Shown one piece after another: positions 1-13,344 of a stretch of 64,000 nt of DNA. The stretch spans positions 1 to 64,000 of the forward strand of contig WNNJ02001327.1 of NCBI GenBank assembly GCA_012934845.2, read 5' to 3'. Within the stretch, counting starts at the first letter, position 1; every line of letters starts with the position of its first letter. The DNA comes from Pomphorhynchus laevis (Eukaryota; Acanthocephala; Palaeacanthocephala; Echinorhynchida; Pomphorhynchidae). The notes under the pieces were generated by a model. That model was given only the letters and a program-made list of their open reading frames with translations, ran no database searches and had not been told where the DNA came from. The position numbers and the translations under genes were made by a program.

Positions 1-1508
1 TTAAATACATAATATATTATATTGAATAATTTCTAATTTGACAACCAACTAAAATGCAAATTATAATATATACAACTATTATGCTTTAGAAAATTAAATT
101 GCAGATACAGTATTTTACTGTGCTAAAAAAAGGCGGGTACAACTAAAAATAAATAAACAATAAAGAAAAATTAAAAATAAATAAATAATTTTATCTATAA
201 ATAAATAAAAATTAAAAATAAATAAATAATTTATTTATAAATAAATAAAAATTAAAAATAAATAATTTTATTTATAAATAAATTAGCGAAACTGTGACTT
301 TAGAACAGTTTAATGAACGCATTGACTCGATTTTTAAATGACATTATCATAACAAACACATTATGTTTGTGATTCTTACCTATTTCAATAGGCAATAGAT
401 AATTGATGATTACAGTTTCTTCACTCAATATTGCATAAGTAAATTTCGTGAGTAATCTATTATTTAACTTTATAAACGATAAATCGATTATTTTTTAGGT
501 ATTGTATAAGAAGTTCCTCCATGAACTAGAGAATAAATACTTTTATTACTTTTACTTGTGCTTATTTATTTTGTAGTGAAGTAAGTATCGAGTCTTATTG
601 GAATTCGGCGCTATTCTCCAATAAATAGAGTTCGCTGATAAATTTTCACGAGTTTGCTGCTGAGAAACCCTTTAACATTACGATGATTTGCATTGGATTT
701 GTAAAATGTGTCAATATAAAATAATGCAAAATCGCGAGGAATTCGTTATAATTAAGCGATTTACCGTAACAAAATCCTCTATTATATAATATTAGAGATT
801 TTTTGCCTATGATGCGATAACGTATCACTTGCTGGGATGCTCACCGGATTTATCTTTTTCACTATCATGAAGGCTTCACGTGTTATCCACGGAACACATA
901 AGCAATCTCCGTGCAAGTTTGCAAACAAAGTAATTATCTTACATATCATTGGGAACTTGATTCACCTATCGTGATATCACGTACTATTAAAGAATAAATC
1001 GCTTTGCTGAAAAACTTACTTTGTTTTCTATTTTTCATAAGTATATCTATACTGCAAATTATTAGAGTCTCATTACGCACTATTTTAAATATGCAACGAT
1101 GTATATTTTATGCAACGCTTTTTCAAATAAAAGACGTAATCAAGGATTATTATAAAAAATTATAGCTTATCGGTAATACTAAATAACAAAATGCTTGCTT
1201 CTCAAACAAATCCTCACAATTATTAAATATTTAGTTTTGTAACTAAATGCTAATTGATATTTTTTAATTCGAAAATATTACATATTTACAAATGCCTGTG
1301 TGCAGTATTAGTATTCCAGTTTTTTAAGAGGGTCCAATAATAAATATTTTTTTCTATCTTTAATTTTGTTCATGATGTTTCAGCAGCTCATGTTTCAATC
1401 TGTAAAAGTACAACTTGTTCATTCACGCTTATTTTGTGCCTCGTATGCAAGTATAAGTAAATCATGAATCTCAAAAGAGAGTGAGACCAATCCGCGTGAA
1501 ATACGTTA
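1..1508. other. AT-rich noncoding DNA with A/T-rich tandem repeat near the left edge
   Basis: No reading frame with recognisable protein content. About 165-285 holds roughly three imperfect copies of a ~40-bp A/T-only unit built from AAATAAATAAATAATTTTAT-type sequence. The rest shows nothing I can assign. Confidence 0.6.
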
Positions 1509-1673
1509 TTATCATTGAAGCCAGACGCGGAAGAACGATAGCAAGTACCGTTTTGTCATCACAATGACTCATCAGTGCCGGAATACTGGCACTGTTGCTT
1601 GCTACCGTAGTACTTGAGCTACGGTAGCTCAGGTACTTGCTACCGTTCTTCCGCGTCTGGATTCAATGATAAC
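1509..1673 (-). repeat. Fold-back repeat enclosing a degenerate hammerhead-ribozyme-like core
   Basis: Arms 1509-1549 and 1632-1673 are inverted copies of about 41 bp with only a couple of mismatches. Read on the minus strand, the interior holds a short hairpin (UGCC, 1576-1579, with GGCA, 1588-1591). Directly after it come CUGAUGA (1569-1575), a 5-bp stem GUCAU/AUGAC with loop UGUG (1555-1568), then AAAA where a hammerhead has GAAA, and then the outer arm. The order of stem I, CUGAUGA, stem II, (G)AA, stem III is that of a hammerhead ribozyme. G12 is replaced by A, and extra hairpin sequence separates the outer stem from stem I. I infer a decayed ribozyme or a relative of one; activity is unlikely as written. 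Confidence 0.5.
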
Positions 1674-2650
1674 AAAGTATAAGTAAGCAAATATAAGCTC
1701 AAAATAAAAAATATGTTAAAATTTTATTAAATTTTAGCATTTCATATAAAATGTTAAAATGTTCAATGTGAAGTAAAATAAAAGTGAAAACGCCAGCCAT
1801 TTGGTAATTTGTAAAAATATAAATTGTTTAAAAAATAGAAACAAATGAAATAGAAGAAAGTAAATAATTATAAAGAATATAATAATTACTTAATTCAAGT
1901 ATGTTATACGCTTTATTTTTTATTAAATTGTTTTTGTTAATAAATAATAATCTTGTATTAATCCTAAGAAACAATCATCTTCAATAAACAGTAATTTTGA
2001 TTATTAGAAATAGGTTTAATTAACATGGTTCCTAGCATTTAGGGCAAATACACTAGTGATGTTGCCACTTTTTATGTATGTAATATTTATTTCGCAATAT
2101 TCGCTTGTTAAAACATTCACCAGTATTTTATGTATTTGGATTATTTACCCGTACACTTGCTAATCCCATTGATTATAGTTTTACTACATGTAATGATGGT
2201 GCACATACCTATATAGTGACTGAATATTACATTTTAATTCCAGATATTTATCATGAAGATGATTGCTATTAAAATAAACAAGTTGAATATGATTTCAATA
2301 TGTTGTAAAAACTTCCTTATAATTCAAATAAATAGCAAACATTATTATTTTAGAAAATAAAATATTGAAACTACATGATTAGCCAATAGTTATAAAGTTA
2401 AGTCAATAAAATGATTTTATGTGTCCTGAACTTGTCTTACTTATCGTACTATTTATTTATAATATTATATAAATAATATATTTATATGCAAAACTTATAA
2501 ATAGTTAATTTGTACAAATATACAATGTATGAGATCACTTAACTGAAACTACATATTTTATATTTTTGTAGGCTACATATTAAACACTATATTGTCATTG
2601 GATGATATAAACGCTTCCTTTGGGGCCGTTATATATAAATGATGTATTCG
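1674..2650. other. AT-rich noncoding DNA, nothing recognised
   Basis: No supported gene, RNA or repeat. Only short chance frames are present. Confidence 0.5.
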
Positions 2651-2699
2651 GGCCTCAATTTTGTGCTGTTTCAAACTGAATTTATGAGAACAGAGTTTA

Positions 2700-4380
2700 T
2701 TTCTACACTAAAATATACAAATGATTAATCCATGGAAAGTTTAAAAGAACCAAAGGATATCCGTGCGCTATTGACATCTAAAACCGGGGAAGATAAATAT
2801 AGTCATTACATTGATATACCTCCAAATGCGTATAATGATAGGAATATTCCATTTAAGCATCTATAGAAGTAATCAAGTAAATTAAGTAAAATGTAAACGT
2901 CGTGGTGTTTGCTACAGATAAATGCAATAGGGTAGTCGTATTCGATAAATTGAATTATGTCACGGAAGCTCTTACACAACTCAATGCAGGTGGCTATACC
3001 AAGATAACTGTGAAAGATCATAATCATGTTGTAAATTTAATCAACAGAACAATTAAATCAAATTTTAAAAATGATTATATCGTTTAGCATTTGTTAACAG
3101 TAAACCTTGGCAAGGTCGTTAAAGTCCATAAAACTATGCAATATATTTCAAAACGTCTATTATCAGTAATTACAATACAGCGACTGAAATGCTTTCAAGA
3201 TGACTTCATAATCAATTGGTTTCGGTGCTTATGGATTTTCCATTTTATTTAGAACGTACTGATAACTTGTTGCGAAACTTCGATTCCGAGAAACAGTTTA
3301 TAAGTAACTAAGTAATCGCGACGTTGTATTTTGAATATATATTTACCAGTATTGAAATATTTAAAAGCATAGCGTCAATTCGATCACTTCTAAAGCACAC
3401 GGTAAATGCACAAACAAATCCGTGGAACTGTCATTGTTATACCAGTTGAATCAACGTAGTTCTTAAGAATTATTTGAAGCATTTTTCAACAGGCCTACGA
3501 CGTGGAAACGTTACGTAGATAACATCGTTTTATTTTAATCCTACCCATTCTCTACAATAATTGACATATGTTATACTCTGAATTAACGAAGTGAGTTAAA
3601 CTTTAAGCTGGAATATAGTGAGAGTCAAAGAATTTCGTTTCTAGATATTCTCATTTATCGTGCTACATCTGGTCAATGGAAATTTGCGTCTACAACAAAT
3701 GTCAAGGCATGAAATCTTATATTCATTCAAACAGTGGTCATCAAAGCAATGTAAAGAGGATGATTATGCGAAATGAGGTCTATTGAATAAAGAAAATATG
3801 TTCCCTTAATACTGACTTTTGCGAACCGTTGGATGTGCTACCTTAGCGATTCTTGAACTGGGGATATACAAGAAAGGAGATGAATAGGCAGACGCATACC
3901 TAGAGAAGCTCTCTTTAATAACAAGAAAGATATTAGTCAGAAGTATGCTTCAGATTAATTTAATGTAACTATGTGTTGCAATTTAGCATACAGTGATGGG
4001 CAATATAAGTTTGATGAAATTCTAAAAGAATTATGGAATAATATAGAAAGTAGATTGGAATAATTTCAATTCTGTTATAAGATCACAGCTAATTTGGGAA
4101 CTATAATATCCTGAAAGCAAATGACAACGCAAACAGAAAGGAGAAAATCTGTTCCTTTAATACTGACTTTTATGAAGCATTATAAGTCCTATTCTAGCAG
4201 ATAGTGGAGAGGATATACTTGAAAGCAGATAAATAGACAATTCCAACATGCCGGACTTTTATCGATTAAGAATGATACTTTATCCCGTATTAGTCAAGAA
4301 GCGTATTTTATTTACAATGAAACCAATTTAATAGCTAAAAATAAATATGATTTTAACCTCAAATTAAATTACAATTAAAT
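2700..4380 (+). mobile_element. Old Penelope-like element relic (RT and linker region)
   Basis: Short plus-strand stretches read as PLE reverse transcriptase. At 2902-3087 there is an ATDKCNRVVVFDKLNY-like stretch matching the conserved TDKG/ADKG...Y motif upstream of the PLE palm. Near 3495-3540 there is KRYVDNIVLF, the counterpart of the RYVDDIF active-site motif with the second aspartate changed to asparagine. At about 3600-3790 come SFLDILIYR and YIHSNSGHQSNVKR, typical of the sequence after the PLE palm. These lie in different frames, so the copy is thoroughly decayed. About 3790-3990 and 4130-4340 are diverged direct copies of one segment. No GIY-YIG domain is recognisable. The family call rests on motif order; the subfamily is uncertain. 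Confidence 0.65.
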
Positions 4381-4389
4381 CATATCACT

Positions 4390-5200
4390 ACTACATAATT
4401 TATTTTGAATGTCCTTATTGAACACGAGATTCCGAGTTTATTTATCATAATTTTCTTTCTGCTTTATTGTCTCTTCCTATCCTATTTTATGTTTTCTACA
4501 TTTTTATGTTTGTTTGTATCTCTTGACTATGATTTGTGCTTTTTTATTCGTTTTTCTGTTTTAATTTGTATTTTTTATTTTTTGTTTTTATTGTTTTGTT
4601 TTTTATTGTTGTCAAATTCTAATGAAATAACGAGGCACGTCATGATTATTGTGTATTAAAAGACGTATTTTTCGTGATTTGTAAAACTTGTAAAATCTGA
4701 CAATTATGGCAGTATCCATCAGAATATAGTGTTTCTTAAAAATAAATTTTCTTCTTGGTTCTATTAAAATTATAAATTTATTTTATATTTCGCCAGCCGT
4801 TGTCAGAATAATCAGAGAACAACATTTATGGTTTTGATCAAAATTTCCAAATTTAATAAAGGACTCAAAATAAGATTTGTATATATTTAGCATACTATCA
4901 GATATTCAGATAAAAAAATCTGAACATCTATTTTGTTCCTTGTCGCTATAAATATACACCCTATCGATTATCAAGAATGCATCTTTCCATGTTGCATATT
5001 TCCCAAATACTTATATTTTAGTTAAGAACATATGGATTGAATTTGTTTTATTATTTTTGTATATTCAATTCTGTTCATTTGTTTATTATCCATTGATCTG
5101 TTAAAACATCGTTTTAATAGCGTTTTCATATTTAAGGAAAGTGTATTTAAGCAAACAATTATAGTATTTATTAATAACGTATTATTTTAATTTCTTAAAA
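4390..5200. other. AT-rich noncoding DNA, nothing recognised
   Basis: A T-rich open frame at 4405-4659 encodes only low-complexity F/L/Y sequence. I do not regard it as a gene. Confidence 0.5.
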
Positions 5201-5207
5201 ATTATAA

Positions 5208-5590
5208 AAGTCGGAACCTGATAGCATAGCAGTTCCTCATGATGACCTCTAATCCTTATTCTGATATATCGTCTGCTATTTATTAGTCAATTAATAAAAA
5301 TTGACTTTTTTAATTTCAATGTTAAATTTTGACTTGATATTAATTACATAAAATCTTATATAACAATTATTTATTATTTAATTATTTGACGTTTATTTAG
5401 CATTAATTTTAATTTATAAATAATATATATTAAACTACTAGACCTTACAGATCGTGAGTTACAAAGCATCAAGAAAAATAAAAAGAAGTCAAATCAAAGC
5501 GAAGTAGCAAAATGCGACCAGGACAGTTGATTCTGAGCCATCATTTCCATAATATAAAATACGTAGACTCAGTTAGCTGATCTGATCAGT
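5208..5590 (+). mobile_element. 3'-end fragment of the second PLE family
   Basis: The segment AACCTGATAGCATAGCAG followed by TGATGACCTCTAATCCTT is shared with the PLE 3' regions at 22990-23065 (minus strand) and 59645-59700. The copy ends with GTAGACTCAGTTAGCTGAT near 5563-5581, the same terminus as the other copies. About 5440-5550 is extra sequence not seen in the others. It carries no coding capacity. It is a 5'-truncated insertion, older than the 22.8-24.8 kb copy judging by divergence. Confidence 0.6.
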
Positions 5591-6473
5591 TGTGGAACAG
5601 TAGTAATTCCAGTGAGATATTTTTAAGTGATAAATGCATTAATTAGAAAACAATTCGCACAATGTATATCTAATGTATTTTGTTGTTCGCCTTTAAGTTA
5701 ACTATTATATTAAACTATAAGGTTGATAAAATGCAAATTATTAGAAAATAATGTTTAATCGAGGTAATTATACTAAATTAAAGATCATACAGTATTTTTG
5801 GAAATGACAATATGTGAATTATTATTTGTTGTATGCAAAATGATTTCATCTTGCTTTAGTATATTTTCCGTAAGTAACAAAGTAAATACGTCGCTGTTAG
5901 AAATATTATAATAACCAAATGCTTATTAAATGGCATCTTTCTAATTAAATTGCATGTGCAAATAATGAAGCAACTATTTAATTATCTGATCTGTATATTT
6001 CGTAACTTCAAAAATACATTTAGCTACTGAGCTTTGCTAGTGAAGTAAATGGCAAACATTATTTAAACACAATTAATGTTTGAACGGTACATTATTAAGG
6101 ACAAAAGCTACTATTTTAAATAAAAGCATACCAATTTGTAAATTATACCTTTTTAGGCTACTTTTACCATTCTTTAAAGATACAGTTTTAAAAAATATAT
6201 ATTAATAGACTAGGATTATAAACATTGCAAAATTCGACAGTGCATAAAATTAATCTCACATATGAACACTTGTATCTATCAAAATATTTCTAAAGAATGC
6301 GCATGATATCGCTGGAATTGTAGAAATGAAGTAATTTCATGCCTCCTTGACTGGTCTCTGTTTGGAAGGCATACATAAATCTTTGTATAGCAGTTACTTT
6401 GTCTATCTTACTAAATCTTCACGTAAACAATATTTTTATAATATTTTTATAAGCATAGATTATGATTATATTA

Positions 6474-6500
6474 CGGTAAGATAATGAAATTATCTTACCG
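6474..6500. repeat. Perfect 12-bp-arm hairpin
   Basis: CGGTAAGATAAT (6474-6485) and its exact reverse complement (6489-6500) flank a 3-base spacer. The function is unknown; it may be a small fold-back remnant. Confidence 0.6.
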
Positions 6501-6599
6501 ATAAAAACCGATATATAAGTAAACATTTTAAAAACAAAGAAACTCAAGATTTTTAAATAATGTTTTATTTAACTTGTAGAAAATACAAAAAGAGCTTTG

Positions 6600-6860
6600 A
6601 ATACATAGGATAAGTCTAAGTGACTTATTATACTCTATTTAAGATAAAATCTAATTGAGAATCAGTATTTTCAATTAGTTAGTTCATAAAAATGATTTTT
6701 ATTTTAAATATCAATTTTAAATTTTAACTTTATAAATATAAATTATATAAAATCTTATATAATTTATATTTATTTATTATTTATTTTTTATTCAACATTA
6801 TTTTTAATTTATAAATAGTATAAAATATGTAGACTTAGCTGATTTGAGAGATTTTATATA
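6600..6860 (+). mobile_element. Degenerate 3'-end fragment of the second PLE family
   Basis: The AT-rich body and the ending ATGTAGACTTAGCTGATTTGA (about 6828-6848) resemble the terminus GTAGACTCAGTTAGCTGATT of the other copies, with a small deletion. The motif with CATAGCAG is absent or unrecognisable. I assign it by terminus and overall layout only. Confidence 0.4.
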
Positions 6861-6869
6861 GATGATATT

Positions 6870-8385
6870 ATGTTAAATACATAACTAAGAAATTTAAATG
6901 TGTTTTGCAACTTTCGATTACATTTTAGGAGTTGGTTTGAAAATCGGTATTGTATATTTCAGCAGTAGACTGAACTGTCTGTCTGTAATTTGACATATTT
7001 TAAAAACATCAATTCGAGAAATACATAGGCTTGAGCAATACCACTTTTAAGGGTAAAATAATGCATGAAAGAAAATTCAAATTATATCTAATCGGAACTA
7101 GATTTGACGGAAAATCGGAATTAGTTATTGAATAGGAAATAATTAATAAATTAATTAATATATAATAATGATACGTATATGGCACAACTTAAGTGAGTTT
7201 CATTTAACACAATTGCCAGAATACTCGATTTCAATCACACCTTTTAATAGCAATTTATGTACGTAATTTTTAAACATAAATTAATCAAATTAAAGCCGTT
7301 TTCCAATAAAAAATGAAATTTATATATAAAATAAACCCAAAAATAGGTATCTGTGTGTATAATAACATAATTTTTTCAATAAAAATAAATTGATTATCTT
7401 TAATTTATATAAATTTTAAAATTTCTTTAGTGGCCTTGAACTGGTAGATAAATTTAGTTCAATTAAACTAAACTGTTAATATAGCTTAACAATAATTGAT
7501 TTGATACACGATCTTTAGTTTTGTAACTATATCATAAATTGGCGTTTTAAATTCATAAAGCAGAATAACTACTGTTAATTAATGATAATTATATTTACTA
7601 TACGTGATCGAGAAATGATGGCAAACATCGTGATAATGTGAGTGCTACCTTTCGAGGAAGCATTTTTTAAATTACGACAGTTATTGCATTTCATTACTAA
7701 TTATTGTTAGTTGCACTGCTAATTAGAAATTAAGACAAAATTTTAAATGACCTTAGGCAATTTTGTTGTGATTTAAATAAAATGAGTAATTTCTAAAATG
7801 AATAATTTTCAAAAATACACTGAATACATTCATTAATTGCATAAAGCATAATTGGAATATAAATACTTTGTAAAGAAATATATAGCGATAAACAAAGTAA
7901 ACAATTAATTAACCTACAGTATCTAATCTATGAACGATACGCTGTATGATCAACTTCCACATGAACTGCAGGTTTCCATTGTTGTATGTGAACTTACTTA
8001 CTAAAGCTTGATTAATTATATAAGCACTTGTAGAATTATAATATGGGAGTTGATGTATTTATTAATAAAAGTGAAACATTATATATGGGTATGCTTTCTT
8101 CCTATATTTTATATTAATCAAAAGCAGAAAAACTGTACATGTTTATTTCTCCTAAAAATCCAGATTTTCGATGTCTCTGCCAAAATAAAACACAATTCCG
8201 ATAACACAAAGGAAGTGTTCAACAGTAGTGAAACTAATACGTAGTTTCTAATAAGCACAGCTGTTCCATTGTTTTCTGAAATAGGTGCTTGGCCAGTTTA
8301 AAAGAGTGTAAGTGTGCATACAATTACTTTTATTAAAGGTTGCACATCATTAAGTTTGAGAAAAACATGGAAAGAAAAAAGAAAC
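6870..8385. other. AT-rich noncoding DNA, nothing recognised
   Basis: No recognisable gene. The 78-codon frame at 8008-8244 has no domain signature or splice context that I can support. Confidence 0.5.
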
Positions 8386-8388
8386 AAC

Positions 8389-8488
8389 GCCTAACGTAAA
8401 AACAAATCAAAAATACATTTTAAATTTATTCAAAAATATTTTTTTACGTCTAACGTAAAAACAAATCAAAAATACATTTTAAATTGAT
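8389..8488. repeat. Tandem duplication, ~61-bp period, 1.6 copies
   Basis: TCTAACGTAAAAACAAATC and the AAAAATACATTTTAAATT that follows it occur at about 8389 and again about 8450, nearly identical. It is a local tandem duplication in noncoding DNA. Confidence 0.65.
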
Positions 8489-9130
8489 ACAACAAAAAGA
8501 AAAAATGAATAAGTAACGAAGTTTCTAATAAAAAGAACCAAATAACAGATAATATTTATATGGTGATTAAAATCAATATGATTTTTACTGTTAACATGAC
8601 CAGAAATCCCATTTTATGTTTTACTTACTGTTTAATACGCATGACAATTACTTGTTTGATGATGACAAAGTTGTTCTGTCAAAATATTGAAAATAAACTC
8701 AATCTTTTTTGCTGGGTATGGCCTTTCAATTCAACAATGAAAGCTATCATGCAGTATATTTATTATTGAAGTTTGTAATAATTGACTAACTGGATAGTGA
8801 TATGTTACAGTTATTAGTCATAGGAGCACTCGCATTTATACAGAACTTTCGATTAATTTTTTTCACCGATCGATCCAAGATCGTCTAAATATGCCAATTA
8901 AATTACCGAAATTTAAAAAGTATTTAATTTTTTACTATTGATGACGGACGAATGCAATTAAATTTTCCCTCTCACTTAACTAAGCTCTATCCACGGCTGA
9001 GTGTGATAACTTTGCCATTAAATGTAAAAATGTTTACCGGTAATTGTTAATTACGACGTTTACAGCATTTTATAGCTAAAAGCATTCACTCTAATGTTGC
9101 CATTGAAAGTGGTATGAAAGGGTACAAAAC

Positions 9131-9438
9131 AAAATAATTAACTCTAATAAGCTCCTCGTCTCTCGTTTACCCAGCATAGTCCGCGCCGATTGGATTCTTC
9201 GGGGGGGGGTGAAAGACCCCGGGTGGTTCAGTCGGAAAGCGGCGTGTTGGATCGATTGGGGGGGGGATTAGATCCCCCTGGATTTGAGGTCGTGATCATG
9301 GAAGAAGACTTCACTTGCTGTATTGTTTATTTCCTTTGATTTTCTGTAACTGACCTGTTATTTATTTATATTTTTCACCATGTTTTATTTTTATTAAGAA
9401 AATCTTTATTTATTTATTTATTAAAATAATTAACTCTA
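9131..9438 (+). mobile_element. Young 5'-truncated LINE with perfect 16-bp TSD
   Basis: AAAATAATTAACTCTA is present at 9131-9146 and exactly again at 9423-9438. It brackets a 276-bp insert (9147-9422). The insert starts inside the 3' end of ORF2 of the LINE family found at 30-47 kb (GCATAGTCCGCGCCGATTGG matches the ...SIVRLDWTLR... codons of those copies). It ends in a short TTTATTTATTTATTA tail. Truncation, tail and perfect TSD are the signature of target-primed reverse transcription. Unmutated TSDs argue for recent insertion. Confidence 0.85.
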
Positions 9439-9439
9439 G

Positions 9440-12400
9440 TTGCGCAAAATAGTCTTAGTAATAATTTCATTAACAAAAATTACATTTTTGCCTACTCAAC
9501 AACGATAAACAATCGTTTAATTCAATAGTAAACGTGTGCGCATCTATATTAGCAGCTTATGATTGTATTCTACCAGTTTATGGTTTAAATGTTTCTTCGA
9601 TACCATTTAAATAATAGGTTTAACGTCGATACTTAAATATATGTTTTAGAAAATGTACATACACTGTGAGCATCAAGACTAGTAATTATATTCAATTGTA
9701 CCCCGTGAGCTTTCATTGATTCCGAAAGTGTGCACTGCTTTAGTCATATATTGACAAAAAAATTTCAAAAATCGAATTTAAATTTTTTTAAAAGCAATCT
9801 CCTAAAAAGAGTAAATCAGTATCTAAGCGATCTGGACAAATTAACGTTTGAACATTGTTTAACTGAACAAATGTAGACTATGCACTTCGTAGCAATATTA
9901 TCTATTTTATACAAGATCAGCGTTGAAATAAAAAGTATTGGAATTTTAGACCAACGAACACAATTTTACTTTTAGAATTGTACGTTTTTGCATTAGAACA
10001 AATCGTACGTTTTGTTTCTGATGATATTAGCAGGATCAGTGAAATGTAAAAATAAATTAGTATTTTGTTGAACCTGCTTCAAAATTCAAAATTTTAACAA
10101 ATGAATCAAGATCACTCATTTTCAGCAATTATGAACATTCCATCATTGTGAAACTGTTGAAATAAAATTAGGAACTTCGGAATTTCTGTCATTTTAATTT
10201 GTTTGATGAATTGGTTTAATGAATAAAATTTTATGAATTTACACAAATATAATAAACAAATATACCCATCATGTGTAACTTACATCATATCGAATACCAT
10301 TTTTGTTTTCACATTAAAACAATAATTCAGAGAAATTTAATAAAGTCCAACTGTTTATAGATATTATGTAATCATCGGAAAATAATTTTTTATAATCAGA
10401 AGGTATTTTCTAACTTTTTTATTGAAGTGTAGCCTTAATGTACAGTTCACTAATTTTGTCAAAAAAAAACAATTATCAATATATATAGTGCCTTTTATAT
10501 CTTTTACATGTGAAAATACAATATGTACTTGTGTCAATTATTTACTTACTCTCCGACTGCTGATTGCGTTTATATTAAGGAAACATCGGATAATTATATC
10601 AGATGTTTCCTCAACACATTTTATAACACATGGAATTGATATGCTATCAGATAATGTCATATTGTAAGAATTCTTTTTATTAAACTTATTTCTTATTTTG
10701 TTAAGAAATTAATACAAATGTTTGTTTATTGTTGTACAAAATTTGACAAAACCTTTAAACAAATACGATAAAGATCAACAATTTTTACTTACACATTAAC
10801 AATTTAGTCAACGCTTTTATTTAAAAACAATTTAAATACAAAGCTTTTCAGATAGTATACAAATGATGCCAAATAATACCAAACAGACACACTATAAATA
10901 TTTGCTCAAGATCGTTTAGATACAGGTAGCAATACTTATAAAAAGTGCATTGCAGCTATTGAGTCAGATCTTTTATTTAAAAAAATTAAAGTAATACATG
11001 ATCTGGTTTAACAGTTGATTGCTGACAATAATTTTTAAACGTTACCTGTCATTTTGATAAGTAAAAATATTTATTTCCTCTAGCTTCATTGCAAATAAGT
11101 ATAGGCAAGTACAATTTTAAAATCGAAAAGCTGTTCACTTTAGATGTTTTCAATACCAAATATTTGTAAGTGTTAGTTGAAGTCAATTATACTAAGATAT
11201 CCAAGCGTAATGATGGATTTTATAAGATCTAAGTAAAATAATATTTTATAATATTTTGTTTTAAAATATTTATGGTTTAGGAACATTTCTTGCCAGATCT
11301 TTCAATGGAAATAAGCAATATGATGGTAATATAAGTGTTGGCTTCTTTATAATTTGTTTATTTTTGGAATACACTTGTCAAAAGTCAATTCATATTCTGG
11401 TAAAATGCATTAATTAATAAAGGTGTATAAAAGTGCAATGTTTTACTGTAATATTCAGATTTATTTTGATTTTCTAACCCTTAAAAGTTCAAACTTGAAG
11501 AAATGTCAAATATAAGGCCCAGATTATAATGATCAGATAATATAAAATGATCAGAAATATAATAATCAGATTACAAATTTTACTCAATTTGCCTATAATA
11601 GTTAATTACAAAAGACAGTAACGAAAACATTGCTATTCAAGAATATTTCCAAATATATTAATTTAAGAAATAAATGCCAAATTAATATTTTCCAAAAATT
11701 ACGAAAATACATTGTAAATTTTAGTTGAAATTTTAGAGGTTTAACATGGAAATGAACCAATTTATGTAAACTGATTCTGTTGGGTAGTACAATTGTCCAT
11801 TTTTATCAATTTACTGAATTGACTGAAATAGGATAAAACCTACATTTTCATATAAAAATTGTATAAATTACAATTTTATATAAAATTAAACAATAAAAAT
11901 GGTTAATTAAGAATTTCTTTTTTATATTTATAATATTTTTTAATTAACCGTGTCATAGTTATCAATTTACAATACGTTGTATTTAAATTGTTTAGTTCAA
12001 CGCATATAGATTAACACTTTGAATCTCACATAAATAGATAATTCGAATTATTCTAATAATTATACTCTTGTATACTTTTAGTTTAGTTTGTTCTCACTAG
12101 ATGTTCTAGTGAGAACAAATCTCACTAGAAACACATTGGTTGGAGTAGTATGTTCATTAATTAGTGTTGTCATTGATTTAAATTCCGGAAAAATTCTTGT
12201 AACCTTTAACCAGTCGATTCCAGAATAGCTTTTTATCGTATCCGATGCTATGAAAAAATCAAAATGAAAAAATTGCATGTGCATTATTGCAAAGTTTTGG
12301 CCAAACGAGTGTCTAGACCGACTAGAAATAGATTTTTTGTGTTCTTGCAAGTAAACATCAACTGTGTTCTTTTTTGTTGACCTTTATTGTATAATGATGT

Positions 12401-13330
12401 TTGTTTGATATTTATTCTTCTCAAGCAATAATGAAACGTGATCAGTAAGTAAACCCAACAATAAACGTCAATAAAATTTGGCGGAATTTAAACCGGGAAT
12501 CTTTAAACAGCGATTTTCTCGGATAATTATCTATTTGTTACATTACCTACAAAGAAATTTAATTTTTGATTATCGAATTATTAATTTTATCATATTATTT
12601 TGGCGATACTTTCCTGTAAAAAAGCAATAATCTTTATAAACAAAAATATCATATACCTTTTAAGAAAAACAGTTGTTTGGAGCAATACAATTACATTATC
12701 TTCATTATAATCGTTTTGACCAGTATAATTACATTTAAGATAATTAACTAAAACTAATTATAAATTAAGTTAACGTATTCTTATTGATAAGCATATTCTG
12801 TTGTTGGAAGAGGAGAACTGTAAAACTTGGAGAAAGGATGTCGACGTTTGTTTTGAAAATGTACACAAAATGTTGAAAAGATAGATTTTGTAAGCGTACA
12901 AGTCATTAAGAACTAAAGAAAATTCATTTATATTAAAGTAAAAAAAATTTAATTTTTAGACATTTGAGTGAAATTTCTTCCGTATCAAAATTTTGAATTC
13001 TCGCATTTCCTATTAAAGACACGCTCAAATTTTTCAAACTATACATTGAACAAAATCATAAATATCATGTTAGGCACACAACTACATAACAAATAAAATA
13101 TTATAAAATTATAAATTTGTACAAATTACTGTCGTTTATAGCACTTGCTTTCGCTGTGCGGAAACATGCATAAAATAATAAATGCAAAATGAAATAAGTA
13201 TAAAAATAGAATAATAATTATTAGTCAAAGCAGAAATCAAAGATACAATGTTACAAGTTTCCTAAAGAGCAACAATCATTAAAATCAACACAACATCATC
13301 GATATGTCATTAGCTTAAACAAATCCTTGG
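9440..13330. other. 3.9 kb of AT-rich noncoding DNA
   Basis: No protein with recognisable family content. Frames at 10422-10667 (+) and 12078-12350 (-) lack domain signals. A perfect 15-bp-arm hairpin (TTTGTTCTCACTAGA, 12087-12101, with its complement at 12105-12119) is the only ordered feature I see. Confidence 0.5.
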
Positions 13331-13344
13331 TAAAGCAAATTTCA

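Noticed and set aside
4405-4659. 84-codon plus-strand frame rich in F, L and Y
   Set aside because: T-rich low-complexity DNA produces such frames by chance; no start context, domain or splice partner.
8008-8244. 78-codon plus-strand frame
   Set aside because: No recognisable domain, composition like the surrounding noncoding DNA, no neighbouring exon.
10018-10050. CTGATGA followed by GAAA at 10018 considered as a hammerhead
   Set aside because: The intervening bases do not form a stem II, and no stem I or III partners exist.
12078-12350. 90-codon minus-strand frame
   Set aside because: Its end runs through a perfect hairpin at 12087-12119 and there is no family similarity that I can support.
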